DNA of 64,000 bases from Pelobacter sp. (GTDB taxonomy: Bacteria; Desulfobacterota; Desulfuromonadia; Geobacterales; Pseudopelobacteraceae), in contig JAVBXN010000028.1 in assembly GCA_030824515.1 (NCBI GenBank), positions 33,807 through 97,806 of the forward strand, read 5' to 3'. The notes below the pieces were generated by a model that was not told the origin of the DNA, searched no databases, and was given only the letters and a program-made list of their open reading frames with translations. Positions within the stretch are counted from its first letter, which is position 1. Each line of letters begins with the position of its first letter. Both the position numbers and the translations under genes were made by a program. Positions 27,054 to 35,548 of this stretch are shown here, one piece after another.

Positions 27054-28385
27054 ATGAATGAAAACGCCCTTGATCTCGGATTGGAACTTGACTGGTTTGC
27101 CCGGGTCCTGGAGTCGCGCATCAAGAGCTGTTTCGACGAAGATTGCGTCACCCTCCCCCGGATACCGCCGCCGGACCTGGGCGAAAGCGACTCCTGTTAC
27201 GCCCGCTTCATCCGGCACTACGACCTGCAGCCCGGCGAACGGCTGGTGCTGCTGCTGGCATTGATCCCCCACGTCCGCCCACAGTTGCTGGATGCGCTCT
27301 GGAGAACCAACGCTGAGACCGGGCGCGGGTTCACCCAGTTCGGCGGATTGCGCGGCACGGCCCACGGCGGCCTGATCCCGACCGGCGAGACCGCCGCCTT
27401 CATTCTGGCCGGCGACGACCTGGCCGCCCGTTTCCAAGTGACGCAGATGTTCGAAGGCGACCATATCTTCGCGCTGCATGCGATTCTGCAACTCTCCCCG
27501 GCAACGGCCGGCGAACCGCTCTTGAGCGGAGCGCTGACCCTTTCCCGCGAATACATCTCGTGGCTGACCACCGCCACCGTGCGCAAACCGAATTTCAACA
27601 GTGAATTTCCGGCGCGTCTGATCACGACCGGACTCGAATGGGAAGAACTGGTGTTGCCCAGGACCACCCTGGAACAGCTGGAGGAGATCGGGCACTGGAT
27701 CCTGTACGGAGACCGGCTTATGCGGGATTGGGGGATGGAAGGGAGGCTGCAGCCCGGCTGCACCTGCCTGTTTCACGGCCCGCCCGGCACCGGCAAGACC
27801 CTCTCGGCCGGCCTGCTGGGCAAACAGTGCGGCTGCGATGTCTACAGGATCGACCTGAGCATGATCGTCTCCAAATACATCGGCGAAACCGAAAAGAACC
27901 TGGCCAGGATATTCGACATGGCCGAGCACAAGCGCTGGATCCTCTTTTTTGACGAGGCCGATGCGCTGTTCGGCAAGCGGACCAGGGTTGATGATGCCCA
28001 CGACCGCTACGCCAACCAGGAAATCAGCTTCCTGCTGCAACGGATAGAGGAGTTCAACGGGGTCGCGATCCTGGCCTCCAATATGAAGGCCAATATCGAT
28101 GAAGCCTTCAACCGCAGGCTGCAGGCGGTAATCCACTTTCCGATGCCCGGTCCGGATGAGCGCCTGCGGATCTGGAAGGGCGCGTTTCCGCAGAAAGCGA
28201 TTCTGGAGGAGCGCATCGATCTCGGGCAGATCGCCGAGAAGCATGAACTGGCCGGAGGCACGATCATGAATGTTGTCCGCCACGCTTCGCTGAAGGCGCT
28301 CAGCCGCAACAGTGAAACGATCCTGCTGGAAGATATGGAAGAGGGCATCCGGCGTGAATTCCGCAAAGCAGGAAGAACAGTCTGA
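27054..28385 (+). CDS. AAA+ ATPase of the eCIS (Pvc15-like)
   Basis: A 443-residue ATPase with an N-terminal eCIS-specific region and a C-terminal classical AAA domain. Walker A is GPPGTGKTLSAG (~242), Walker B ILFFDEADALFG (~296), and arginine-finger region ASNMKANIDEAFNRRLQ follows. All catalytic residues appear intact. Pvc15 homologues are linked to particle assembly and cargo loading. Its place after the tape measure and before the cargo-like genes is the usual one. Confidence 0.93.
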   Translation: MNENALDLGLELDWFARVLESRIKSCFDEDCVTLPRIPPPDLGESDSCYARFIRHYDLQPGERLVLLLALIPHVRPQLLDALWRTNAETGRGFTQFGGLRGTAHGGLIPTGETAAFILAGDDLAARFQVTQMFEGDHIFALHAILQLSPATAGEPLLSGALTLSREYISWLTTATVRKPNFNSEFPARLITTGLEWEELVLPRTTLEQLEEIGHWILYGDRLMRDWGMEGRLQPGCTCLFHGPPGTGKTLSAGLLGKQCGCDVYRIDLSMIVSKYIGETEKNLARIFDMAEHKRWILFFDEADALFGKRTRVDDAHDRYANQEISFLLQRIEEFNGVAILASNMKANIDEAFNRRLQAVIHFPMPGPDERLRIWKGAFPQKAILEERIDLGQIAEKHELAGGTIMNVVRHASLKALSRNSETILLEDMEEGIRREFRKAGRTV

Positions 28386-28455
28386 TACCCGGAACGTCAC
28401 GCATCCCGTGCCCCGTTAAAGACAAATAGCGAAACGGTTCAATCGGAGGTGAATC

Positions 28456-29220
28456 ATGCATGCGCCTGTCACGGAAAAAAAGACTGCCGGAGCGACCAGC
28501 TGCCATCAGCCCTGTCCCGCCGCCGAGCCCTTGAAACAGGAGACTTTGGTGGCAAATCCCGTAACCATGTTTGCGAACGGCCGGCTCAGGTATGGCCAAA
28601 CAAGCTGGATCCCCAGGAACGCCACCTATCCCAGGCTGGATATTGACTGGAGCGGCTCCGGCAACAGCTGCAGCGGCAGGGTCAGGCCGACCACCGCCGC
28701 AATGGGGCCGGTCAGCCTGACCTTCCTGGCGCCGGGCGTCTACATGGTTCCGGGGGCACTGGTTACGGCCAATGGGCCACAATGCGGTCCGCGGGGGAGG
28801 CAGGTTCCTTTCTTCACCACCGTTGACTCAGCCATGTCCAACATTGCCAGGCTGGCCGAGGAGGAGCACCGCAGCGACTATCAGCGGACCTATGATCTCA
28901 CCCTGCAGCGTTGGGCCAACATCATCAACGCGGTGGCCGCAACCGGCCGCACATTCGGCCCGGGCACGAGAGCGGTGGTGGAGACGGAAATCAACTCGCT
29001 CCTCACCCGAAACGGCAACCGGACGCGCAATCAATGGATCGCCGAGATTAACCGCCTCAACGCACTGAGCCTGCAGCGTGACACCAGCGGTTGGCACGCG
29101 TTGAAATCGGACGGCCCACCGGTGACCGTGGCTCCGGACTGCTCAAAGGTCACCGGCACCACGGTCCTGGCGGCCACAACCAGGGTTCCGGGACCGGCCT
29201 CGGCCGCACTCATCAACTGA
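28456..29220 (+). CDS. Unknown protein, candidate eCIS cargo or accessory
   Basis: A 254-residue protein with a strong GGAGGTG before its ATG. I recognise no family. It has a Cys-containing N-terminal 35 residues without a clear signal peptide, a beta-rich stretch (RLRYGQTSWIPRNATYPRLD, IDWSGSGNSC), a helical middle (YDLTLQRWANIINAVAATGR) and a low-complexity Thr/Pro/Ala tail. It lies between the ATPase and the glycosidase, in the zone where eCIS clusters keep effectors. Confidence 0.6.
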   Translation: MHAPVTEKKTAGATSCHQPCPAAEPLKQETLVANPVTMFANGRLRYGQTSWIPRNATYPRLDIDWSGSGNSCSGRVRPTTAAMGPVSLTFLAPGVYMVPGALVTANGPQCGPRGRQVPFFTTVDSAMSNIARLAEEEHRSDYQRTYDLTLQRWANIINAVAATGRTFGPGTRAVVETEINSLLTRNGNRTRNQWIAEINRLNALSLQRDTSGWHALKSDGPPVTVAPDCSKVTGTTVLAATTRVPGPASAALIN

Positions 29221-29239
29221 AATATAAGGAGCAGTGTAA

Positions 29240-29920
29240 ATGAACCTGTCGGCGCTACAGAAGAGGCTCTGTGAACAGATCATCAATGTTTTTGAATCCG
29301 GGTCCCCCCTGGGAAATTACAGCGCAATTTCGATCTACAAGGATGGACCGCACAACCAGCGCCAGGTAACCTACGGCCGCTCGCAGACCACCGAATTCGG
29401 CAACCTTGCCGAGCTGTTGGAGATGTACGTCAATGCCGGGGGAATCTACAGCGAAGCGCTGCGCCCCTACCTTGACAGGATCGAAGTGACCCCGCTGGCC
29501 GATGACGCCCTGTTCCTGCAGCTTTTGCGCGATGCGGGCAGGAAGGATCCGCTCATGCGCCAGAGCCAGGACGCCTTCTTCGACAAGCGCTATTTCATTC
29601 CGGCGATGAACTGGGCTGATAACAACGGCTTCAGCCTGCCGCTGTCGGCGCTGGTAATTTACGACTCCTTCATCCACAGCGGTTCGATCCTGAATTTTCT
29701 GCGCAAGCGCTTCCCGGAATCTCCCCCAGCCAGCGGCGGCGACGAACACACCTGGATCATCCAGTACGTGAATACACGCCAGGAATGGCTGGCAAACCAC
29801 GAGAACCGGATCCTCCGGAAAACGGTCTATCGCACCGCCTGCTTCAAAAACGAGATCAACCGCGACAATTGGGACCTGTCCCAGCTGCCGATCAATGCCA
29901 ACGGCATCGAAATCAGCTGA
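29240..29920 (+). CDS. GH46-like chitosanase/lysozyme-type glycosidase, candidate cargo
   Basis: A 226-residue protein resembling family 46 glycoside hydrolases (lysozyme superfamily). The general acid candidate is Glu19 in INVFESG, and the second acid candidate Asp35 precedes VTYGRSQTT (44-51), the active-site strand of the fold. PLSALVIYDSFIHSGSILNF resembles the family's C-terminal core. There is no signal peptide, so delivery outside the cell would need the injection system or lysis. It could cut chitosan-like glycans or peptidoglycan. A good AAGGAG site precedes the ATG. Confidence 0.6.
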   Translation: MNLSALQKRLCEQIINVFESGSPLGNYSAISIYKDGPHNQRQVTYGRSQTTEFGNLAELLEMYVNAGGIYSEALRPYLDRIEVTPLADDALFLQLLRDAGRKDPLMRQSQDAFFDKRYFIPAMNWADNNGFSLPLSALVIYDSFIHSGSILNFLRKRFPESPPASGGDEHTWIIQYVNTRQEWLANHENRILRKTVYRTACFKNEINRDNWDLSQLPINANGIEIS

Positions 29921-30035
29921 AGGGCAGGAATCCATCGAAGGAGAACGGAATCGGTTCCGTCACCTGCAGCGCAATCCAGCTTGAAGTTTCACCCCTGAAG
30001 CAAAGGGTTATCACATAATATTTGAGGAGATAAAA

Positions 30036-32849
30036 ATGCAATTCATCGCCACGCTGAAATCCGCCCCGCTCAACGACCGCGCCGAAATGGTTCGCCGCCT
30101 CAAGGAGAAACCGCCCGCAACCGCCGAAATAGGCTTTGCTTTTCGCCAAACCATGCAACGTGACGGCAGCCAGGCGGTCAAACTTGCCGAGGCCTATGCC
30201 GAAGGGCTGGGCTCGCTGCGGGACCACAGGTCTTTCTTCCAGCATCTGGCGGCCTCGTCAAAAGAAGAGCGCTGCGCCGGTATCCAGGGGTACCGCAACG
30301 TGGGACTGGGCTCCGCGGTTGTACACTCGGTCGGTTTTCTGCCCGCCGCCCAGGGTAAGGTTGTCATGCGTGATTTCCTGCTGCGTCCCGACGGCGAAAA
30401 GGATCAACCAGCCTTTCGCGATCTGGCCCTGTGGTTCTCCAAGGCCGGGGCGGCAATCCGCAAAGGGGAGAAAGACGTCCCGCTGCCCGAGCCGGGCACT
30501 GATTCCGCGGTAGTTGAGTGGATCGAAGGCGCCGTGGACACCCTGGTCGAAGCGGTGAAGTCGGTTGCCAATGCTGTTATTGAAGTGATCGGCGGCGCAA
30601 TCAGCGCCATCGCCGAAGCGGTCAAGGATGTGATCAGCTGGACGGTCGAACAGGTATCCGACATGGTGCGGGCGGTCCTCACCGCCGGAATGCAAATTGC
30701 CGAACTGGTGGAAGGAGCCTTCAACGCCGGAATGCAGGTCCTCAAACAGATCCTGCGAGGAATCGAAGCCGCGGGCAGGGCGCTGAAGGAGGTGCTTTCA
30801 TCGATAGTCAGCTTCACCGGTGATCTGCTGGTGCAGACTCTCAGGGCTATTGACCAGATTGGACGGTCCGTAGGCGAACTGTTGAGCTGGATGGCCTCAC
30901 AGGTTTACAGCGTGGTGGAGAATTTTGTCGGGGCCCTGATTGCCATCGGCAAAGAGGTCGGCAATATTCTCAACCAGACGCTCCAATTCGGGGCTGCGAT
31001 AGTCGGGGGAGTGGTCAGGGCTTTGATTGCTCTCGGCCATGCTGCCACGGATATCCTGATCGCGGTGGTTACCCGTCCGACAAGTCTGCTTGATGCCGTA
31101 ACGCACGCAATGCTGGACCTTGGGCGCTCTGTTTCCGACATACTCGGCGATCTTGCCGGCTCCGCACTTGACTATGTGGATGAAGTCGCCGGCTCGCTGA
31201 GCAGGGTGGTCGGCATCATGGGTGACCTGGCGGCATTCATCGCCACCACGGCAATCGAAACCGCCCGCCGGGTGGTAAAAGGATTGCTGGACACCGGCAA
31301 ATCCCTGGCCAATCTCGTGGCATCGGTCGCCTCCCACGGAGTCGCCGCAATTCAGAGGATCATCGATGCCGCGCTGAACCTGGGACTTACCCTGGTTGAT
31401 GTGATCAAACAGACCATCAGCATCGGCTCCGGTCTGCTCAAGGACGTGGTGAAAGCCCTGGTCGCCCTGGGAAAAACAATGCTGGAAATCGCATCTTCAC
31501 TGGTTCGCTTCACCTACCAGGTAGGCGCAAGGCTGGTGGAAGGCATGCTTGCCGCGGGCATGGCGGTCGGCGAACTGCTTGAGACCGCGCTTTCACAGGG
31601 ATATACCATGTTCCGCCGGATGGTGAACGGCATCCTCCATACGCTGGGACCGGTGGGAGACGTGCTTGATTGGGTGGTAACCAGGGTTGGCTCCATGGGA
31701 GAAGATCTTTGGCGGCATGCGGTCGAAGCTATCCGCTACGCCAAGCACAACGTCATCGAAATATTGGATTGGGCGCTTGCAAAAGGAAGCGATGCATTCA
31801 ACTCGATTGTCAAAGCGGTCGAAGATGCGGGAGAAAAACTGACCGTGGTATTCGAGTGGGCCGTGGCTGCCGGTGAATTTGCCATTGAGCAGCTTGTCGT
31901 GGCAACCATCAAGCTCAAAAACTCGGTCAGCTACCTGCTCACCTGGGCCGCTGAAGACGCGTTGCCGGCACTGGCTAAAATCGCCGGTGCTCTGCTGGAT
32001 GCGGGCCAGACCGTGGCCGATCTTATCGCCTGGACCACCTCCAGAACCGTGCAGGCAGTGACCGAGGTAGTGCGCGGCATCCTGGACTCAGGGGTGACGC
32101 TGGTAAATCTGTTCGCCGATACGATTGTCCACCCCGGCAACGTAATCAAGAATCTCGTTGAGGCGGTTAAAACCGTCGGTCGCACTACAACCCAGATATT
32201 GGAAGCCGCCACATCTCTGGCCGATGACAGTTGGGGCCGGATCCTTGTTGCCCTGCGCGAGTTGGGGCAGAGCGCCAGACAGATCGTGGAGGCCGCCTTC
32301 GACCTTGGCGCAAGCGCCCTCGCGCTGGTATTTGCCTATGTGCTCACATGGTTTGGCGTTCATCGTCCGCTCACGGCCGATGAACGAAAAGATGCCGAAG
32401 ATGTCTTCGGGACTTCGATCAACCTCGATTCTGTCCTAGTGGCGGTGCTCTCTCCCCCGGTTGACCTGATCGAGCTGGTCAACAGCGAGCGCCCGTTCAC
32501 CACCATGTACGTCATCAACTTCGCTTCCTGGGCGGATGTGGTGCGGAAAACACTGATTCATGAGCTGACCCACGTGTGGCAGGGTGTTGTCGCCGGCCCC
32601 ATTTATATGGTCCAGGCCATTCACGCCCAGATTGATTACGGGAGTGAGGCCTATAATTACGGAGGAACAACGGCGCTGGAAACCGCCCGCAACAACGCTG
32701 GTTCCGACCAGGAGGCATTCGACTCCTTCAACCGGGAATCACAGGCCGCCATCATCGATGACTATTGGACTCTGCGCTTCGACACCACACCGAGTGACCC
32801 GGCGGCATGGGCGCCTTATCAACCGTATGCAAATGTCGTCCATGCCTGA
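30036..32849 (+). CDS. Helical-repeat (solenoid) protein with C-terminal HExxH metallopeptidase motif, candidate toxin
   Basis: A 937-residue protein in three parts. Residues 1-~165 are a soluble head without a signal peptide. Residues ~165-770 are about twenty degenerate ~29-residue helical repeats with the pattern (A/L)LxxGxTVxDLL, for example LLDAGQTVADLIAWTTSRT, ILDSGVTLVNLFADT and ALVALGKTMLEIASS. The end has LIHELTHVWQG, an HExxH zinc site at 842-846, resembling the HExxH of eCIS-associated DUF4157 proteins. Amphipathic, hydrophobic repeats plus a peptidase-like site suggest an injected or pore-related toxin. Strong GAGGAGA ribosome-binding site. Confidence 0.65.
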   Translation: MQFIATLKSAPLNDRAEMVRRLKEKPPATAEIGFAFRQTMQRDGSQAVKLAEAYAEGLGSLRDHRSFFQHLAASSKEERCAGIQGYRNVGLGSAVVHSVGFLPAAQGKVVMRDFLLRPDGEKDQPAFRDLALWFSKAGAAIRKGEKDVPLPEPGTDSAVVEWIEGAVDTLVEAVKSVANAVIEVIGGAISAIAEAVKDVISWTVEQVSDMVRAVLTAGMQIAELVEGAFNAGMQVLKQILRGIEAAGRALKEVLSSIVSFTGDLLVQTLRAIDQIGRSVGELLSWMASQVYSVVENFVGALIAIGKEVGNILNQTLQFGAAIVGGVVRALIALGHAATDILIAVVTRPTSLLDAVTHAMLDLGRSVSDILGDLAGSALDYVDEVAGSLSRVVGIMGDLAAFIATTAIETARRVVKGLLDTGKSLANLVASVASHGVAAIQRIIDAALNLGLTLVDVIKQTISIGSGLLKDVVKALVALGKTMLEIASSLVRFTYQVGARLVEGMLAAGMAVGELLETALSQGYTMFRRMVNGILHTLGPVGDVLDWVVTRVGSMGEDLWRHAVEAIRYAKHNVIEILDWALAKGSDAFNSIVKAVEDAGEKLTVVFEWAVAAGEFAIEQLVVATIKLKNSVSYLLTWAAEDALPALAKIAGALLDAGQTVADLIAWTTSRTVQAVTEVVRGILDSGVTLVNLFADTIVHPGNVIKNLVEAVKTVGRTTTQILEAATSLADDSWGRILVALRELGQSARQIVEAAFDLGASALALVFAYVLTWFGVHRPLTADERKDAEDVFGTSINLDSVLVAVLSPPVDLIELVNSERPFTTMYVINFASWADVVRKTLIHELTHVWQGVVAGPIYMVQAIHAQIDYGSEAYNYGGTTALETARNNAGSDQEAFDSFNRESQAAIIDDYWTLRFDTTPSDPAAWAPYQPYANVVHA

Positions 32850-33870
32850 CACCTGGCTGCTCAGCGCGCCTACCGAGGCCCTGCCGGCTCTGCGTCCACT
32901 CATCCAGGCCCATCGTGAGCGCAGACCGGTACGGATCCTCGTTCCGTCCGACAATTGGCAAGAGCAGCTTGACGACGTAGCTGGTGTGCTGGTGGTTGGC
33001 AACCGCCGGCACACCCCGCGCACGGCGCTCCCGGGGCCCTTTGTAACCTCTGTCGACGGACGCCGGGTGCCGGCCGGCTGGCTACCTTTCACAAATTTGG
33101 CGGATCTGGACTGTTTTGCCACCGCCGCTGCCGAAGTCCAGCAACGCTCCGGCTGCGGTGGCCCCATCGCCCTGCTTGGCCAGCTGGACGATCATGTCAC
33201 CAGGATGATTCGCCGAAGCGTGCAGATCCTTGCCGGAGAAAACGGCGAACCGTCAATACCGGTATTCTGGTGGACCGCTGACCGGATTATCAGACGGGAC
33301 CTGCTAGGAGCATTGCGCATCGGCCTGGGGGTGGCCATGTACTGCGGACATGGGCGGCCATACGGCTGGGCAGGCTACCATGGCCTGCACAGTCGCCACC
33401 TGATACATGCCAAGGGTCGGCCGACAGGAGCGATGCTCTCCCTGACCTGCCACACCGCAAACCGCTATCGCGTGGCGCTCTCATTTGCCGAAATGATCCC
33501 GCTCGCAGGAATTGCCGCGGCAGCCTTCAGCGCCGTACGTCCGACCCAAACCGTGGACAACTGGTACTGGGGCATCAACATCTGTGAAGTTCTCAGCAGA
33601 AATCCGGCTTGCAGCATAGGCGAGCTGATACTCGATGCCTGCCCTCCCAGGCAGGAGCAATGGCACTCGTACCGGATCATCGGCGACCCGCTGGCGCCGT
33701 TGCTTTCTGCTCCGGATGCAGCGCAAGCATGTTCGCGGATATGGGCTCCCGCCCCGGACGATTCACCGATTCCGCCGGGGTATTTGTCAGAATCCACTGA
33801 TGGATACTGCATTGACCAATGGAAGTATTCGGAGCCATTCTATCAGCAGGGAGGAGAACGATATGCCTGA
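32842..33870 (+). CDS. Clan CD cysteine peptidase-like protein (gingipain C25/CHAT-like), candidate cargo
   Basis: About 342 residues from ATG 32842 (MPDTWLLSAP), overlapping the previous stop; ATGs at 32827 and 32833 are alternatives. The catalytic His-Gly pair is in MYCGHGRPYGW (His170) and the Cys in LSLTCHTANR (Cys203). The 33-residue His-Cys spacing equals that of gingipains RgpB and Kgp. RPTQTVDNWYWG after the Cys resembles the loop following the gingipain active site. No signal or pro-peptide is seen. CHAT peptidases share the dyad, so the exact family is open. Confidence 0.65.
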   Translation: MPDTWLLSAPTEALPALRPLIQAHRERRPVRILVPSDNWQEQLDDVAGVLVVGNRRHTPRTALPGPFVTSVDGRRVPAGWLPFTNLADLDCFATAAAEVQQRSGCGGPIALLGQLDDHVTRMIRRSVQILAGENGEPSIPVFWWTADRIIRRDLLGALRIGLGVAMYCGHGRPYGWAGYHGLHSRHLIHAKGRPTGAMLSLTCHTANRYRVALSFAEMIPLAGIAAAAFSAVRPTQTVDNWYWGINICEVLSRNPACSIGELILDACPPRQEQWHSYRIIGDPLAPLLSAPDAAQACSRIWAPAPDDSPIPPGYLSESTDGYCIDQWKYSEPFYQQGGERYA

Positions 33871-34759
33871 TCCAATTCGCAAGGTTTCTCGGTCCGCTAC
33901 GTATGCATGTATCATTTTATTTCTACTTGTTGCCGGAGCACTAGCCGCGGAGCCCACCTACAGGGAAGGGGAAAACATTTTCATCGAATCAGGAGTGGAA
34001 GCGCCGGACCGCAATCCAACCTGGTATGCATCCATGGTAGCCAAGCCGTATGCGCCGGTATTTGAGATGTTGGCCACGCAAGGCACACAGGGTCGTTATT
34101 ATCCATACACTTATCCCGTGACACTGAAAGACCTTGTCCGGTACCACGGCCATGATTGCGAGGGTACAACGACTGCTGCCAACTCTGCCTGGATGGCGTT
34201 CAAGATTCTGTTTCCGGACGGCATTATCGACCGGAGCGTTTTGTGGGGCATAAGCGGCGAGTCGCCCTGCTGGTCGGATGCTGTGGCTTTTTTGACCGGC
34301 GCCCGCCTGCAATACGGCAATCTCGGTTTTTTCAAGGATAAGCGCTACAGTCATGCCATCATAATCTATCGGGAAGATACAAAAGTCGCTGTACTCGCAA
34401 CATGGAAAGAGGGCGTCAATAATATTCCCGGCGAGCCTGTCATGCTGCCCGGCAAGATTAGTTGGAAACCCAGGATAACAATGAAAGAAGTTGAGGCGCT
34501 CAAAGCGGTCGTGAAGAAGTCCGGCGGCAAACCAACGCCTTACCAGGTTGATCTCATGCGCTACCAGCAATGGTTGCATGTCAACGATATTCTGGATCAC
34601 CCTTTAGAGGAGAGTTATCAAGCTAAAATCATCGATAATTTCAAATGGGATGAGTGGATCGACCCAGCCAAATCAATAGTCAGGCCCCACGAACGCACCG
34701 ATACGCGCCTGAAAAACTACCCCTACCGAAGCAATCCGATCGTTCCGGCTACGGAGTAA
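33863..34759 (+). CDS. Secreted FmdE-like protein
   Basis: 298 residues from ATG 33863, which has a strong GGGAGGAG site; a longer upstream frame runs through the peptidase gene and is rejected. An N-terminal signal peptide (CIILFLLVAGALAA, cut near residue 28) precedes an FmdE-type domain with RYHGHDCEG (~94-100), related to the HGHxCPG metal site of formylmethanofuran dehydrogenase subunit E. SGESPCWSDAV supplies another Cys. FmdE-like proteins outside methanogens have no settled role. It overlaps the peptidase gene by 8 bp, so it is cotranscribed with the eCIS genes but would go to the periplasm by Sec. Confidence 0.75.
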   Translation: MPDPIRKVSRSATYACIILFLLVAGALAAEPTYREGENIFIESGVEAPDRNPTWYASMVAKPYAPVFEMLATQGTQGRYYPYTYPVTLKDLVRYHGHDCEGTTTAANSAWMAFKILFPDGIIDRSVLWGISGESPCWSDAVAFLTGARLQYGNLGFFKDKRYSHAIIIYREDTKVAVLATWKEGVNNIPGEPVMLPGKISWKPRITMKEVEALKAVVKKSGGKPTPYQVDLMRYQQWLHVNDILDHPLEESYQAKIIDNFKWDEWIDPAKSIVRPHERTDTRLKNYPYRSNPIVPATE

Positions 34760-34810
34760 ACAAGGCATACAGCGCCACAACCCCGAAGAGAGGAGTTTGC
34801 CACGGAGTAT

Positions 34811-35077
34811 GTGATCGTCTGTTTTCACCAATATTTCAGCCGCACCAATGCCGCACTGACGACCAGCTTCAGCAATAATATCGCCAGCGATCCGCTCTTC
34901 GTTGGCGGTTCACCGGCCGATTACCATCTCCAGCCCGATTCACCCGCCATCGACCGGGCCAGCGCGGCCTACGCTCCGCCAAACGATATCGACGGGCAGG
35001 TCCGCCCCCATGACCAACCCGGGCTCAACGATGGAATTGATGTTTACGACATTGGGGCGGACGAGTACCTGCCATGA
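34811..35077 (+). pseudogene. C-terminal fragment of a choice-of-anchor Q / beta-helix surface protein
   Basis: Only about 88 residues remain. They read SDPLFVGGSPADYHLQPDSP, AIDRASAAY and DVYDIGADEYLP, the usual C-terminal end of choice-of-anchor Q beta-helix proteins. There is no signal peptide and no beta-helix domain upstream, so this is the decayed end of a once larger cell-surface protein. Confidence 0.65.
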
Positions 35078-35152
35078 TTCGAATCTTGGCATGGTAAATT
35101 AAACGGTAGGCAATTTTCGAATACACAATTCATATTCAGTCCGCGTTTTAAC

Positions 35153-35203
35153 AACAATCAGGGTCATTCCGTTCTCCTGGGAACGTGAATGGCCCTGATT
35201 GTT
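35153..35203. terminator. Long bidirectional terminator-like hairpin
   Basis: AACAATCAGGGTCATTC pairs with GAATGGCCCTGATTGTT (17-bp arms, one mismatch, 17-nt loop), ending in GTTTT. It probably ends transcripts from the eCIS side. Confidence 0.6.
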
Positions 35204-35470
35204 TTGCTGATTCTGATGAGTTTTAAATCTCATCCTTGGGCCAACGACACTTCGATCACTGAAGCCTGGGTTCAGTTTTTTTGTTGATATAATCTGGCTC
35301 ATGAGATAAGTTAAAATAAGATTTTTTATTGTTATGTGGAATTTGCCATGCATTCCCAAAGAGTGAGTCGGTCATTTCGCGTTATTTAACTTCTTTCGAT
35401 GGCACTCCGGATAATTCAATGCTGTCTCAAGCCATCAACTCATAAACTGTTTTCCATAACACTCGGAGAG

Positions 35471-35548
35471 TCCCGACTCTGACCCGCGACAATCACCGGA
35501 TTCCAATACGTGGGTATGCATCCAAACCTACGCGGTCAGCACAGTCGG
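35471..35548 (+). promoter_or_regulatory. Structured leader element upstream of the cytochrome gene
   Basis: CCGACT (35473-35478) pairs with AGTCGG (35543-35548) and, just inside, CTGACC plus GCG with CGC plus GGTCAG (35531-35539). The total is about 15 bp with small bulges around a 42-nt internal region that can form smaller stems. It lies 127 bp before the cytochrome ATG. It does not match the GEMM riboswitch consensus that I can recall. A cis-acting RNA is possible. Confidence 0.4.

Noticed and set aside
27036..28400. 454-residue leftward ORF
   Set aside because: Reverse complement of the AAA+ ATPase gene, which has intact Walker motifs on the plus strand.
35099..35359. 86-residue leftward ORF in the cytochrome upstream gap
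   Set aside because: Runs through a 17-bp palindrome and encodes no recognisable domain; treated as non-coding.
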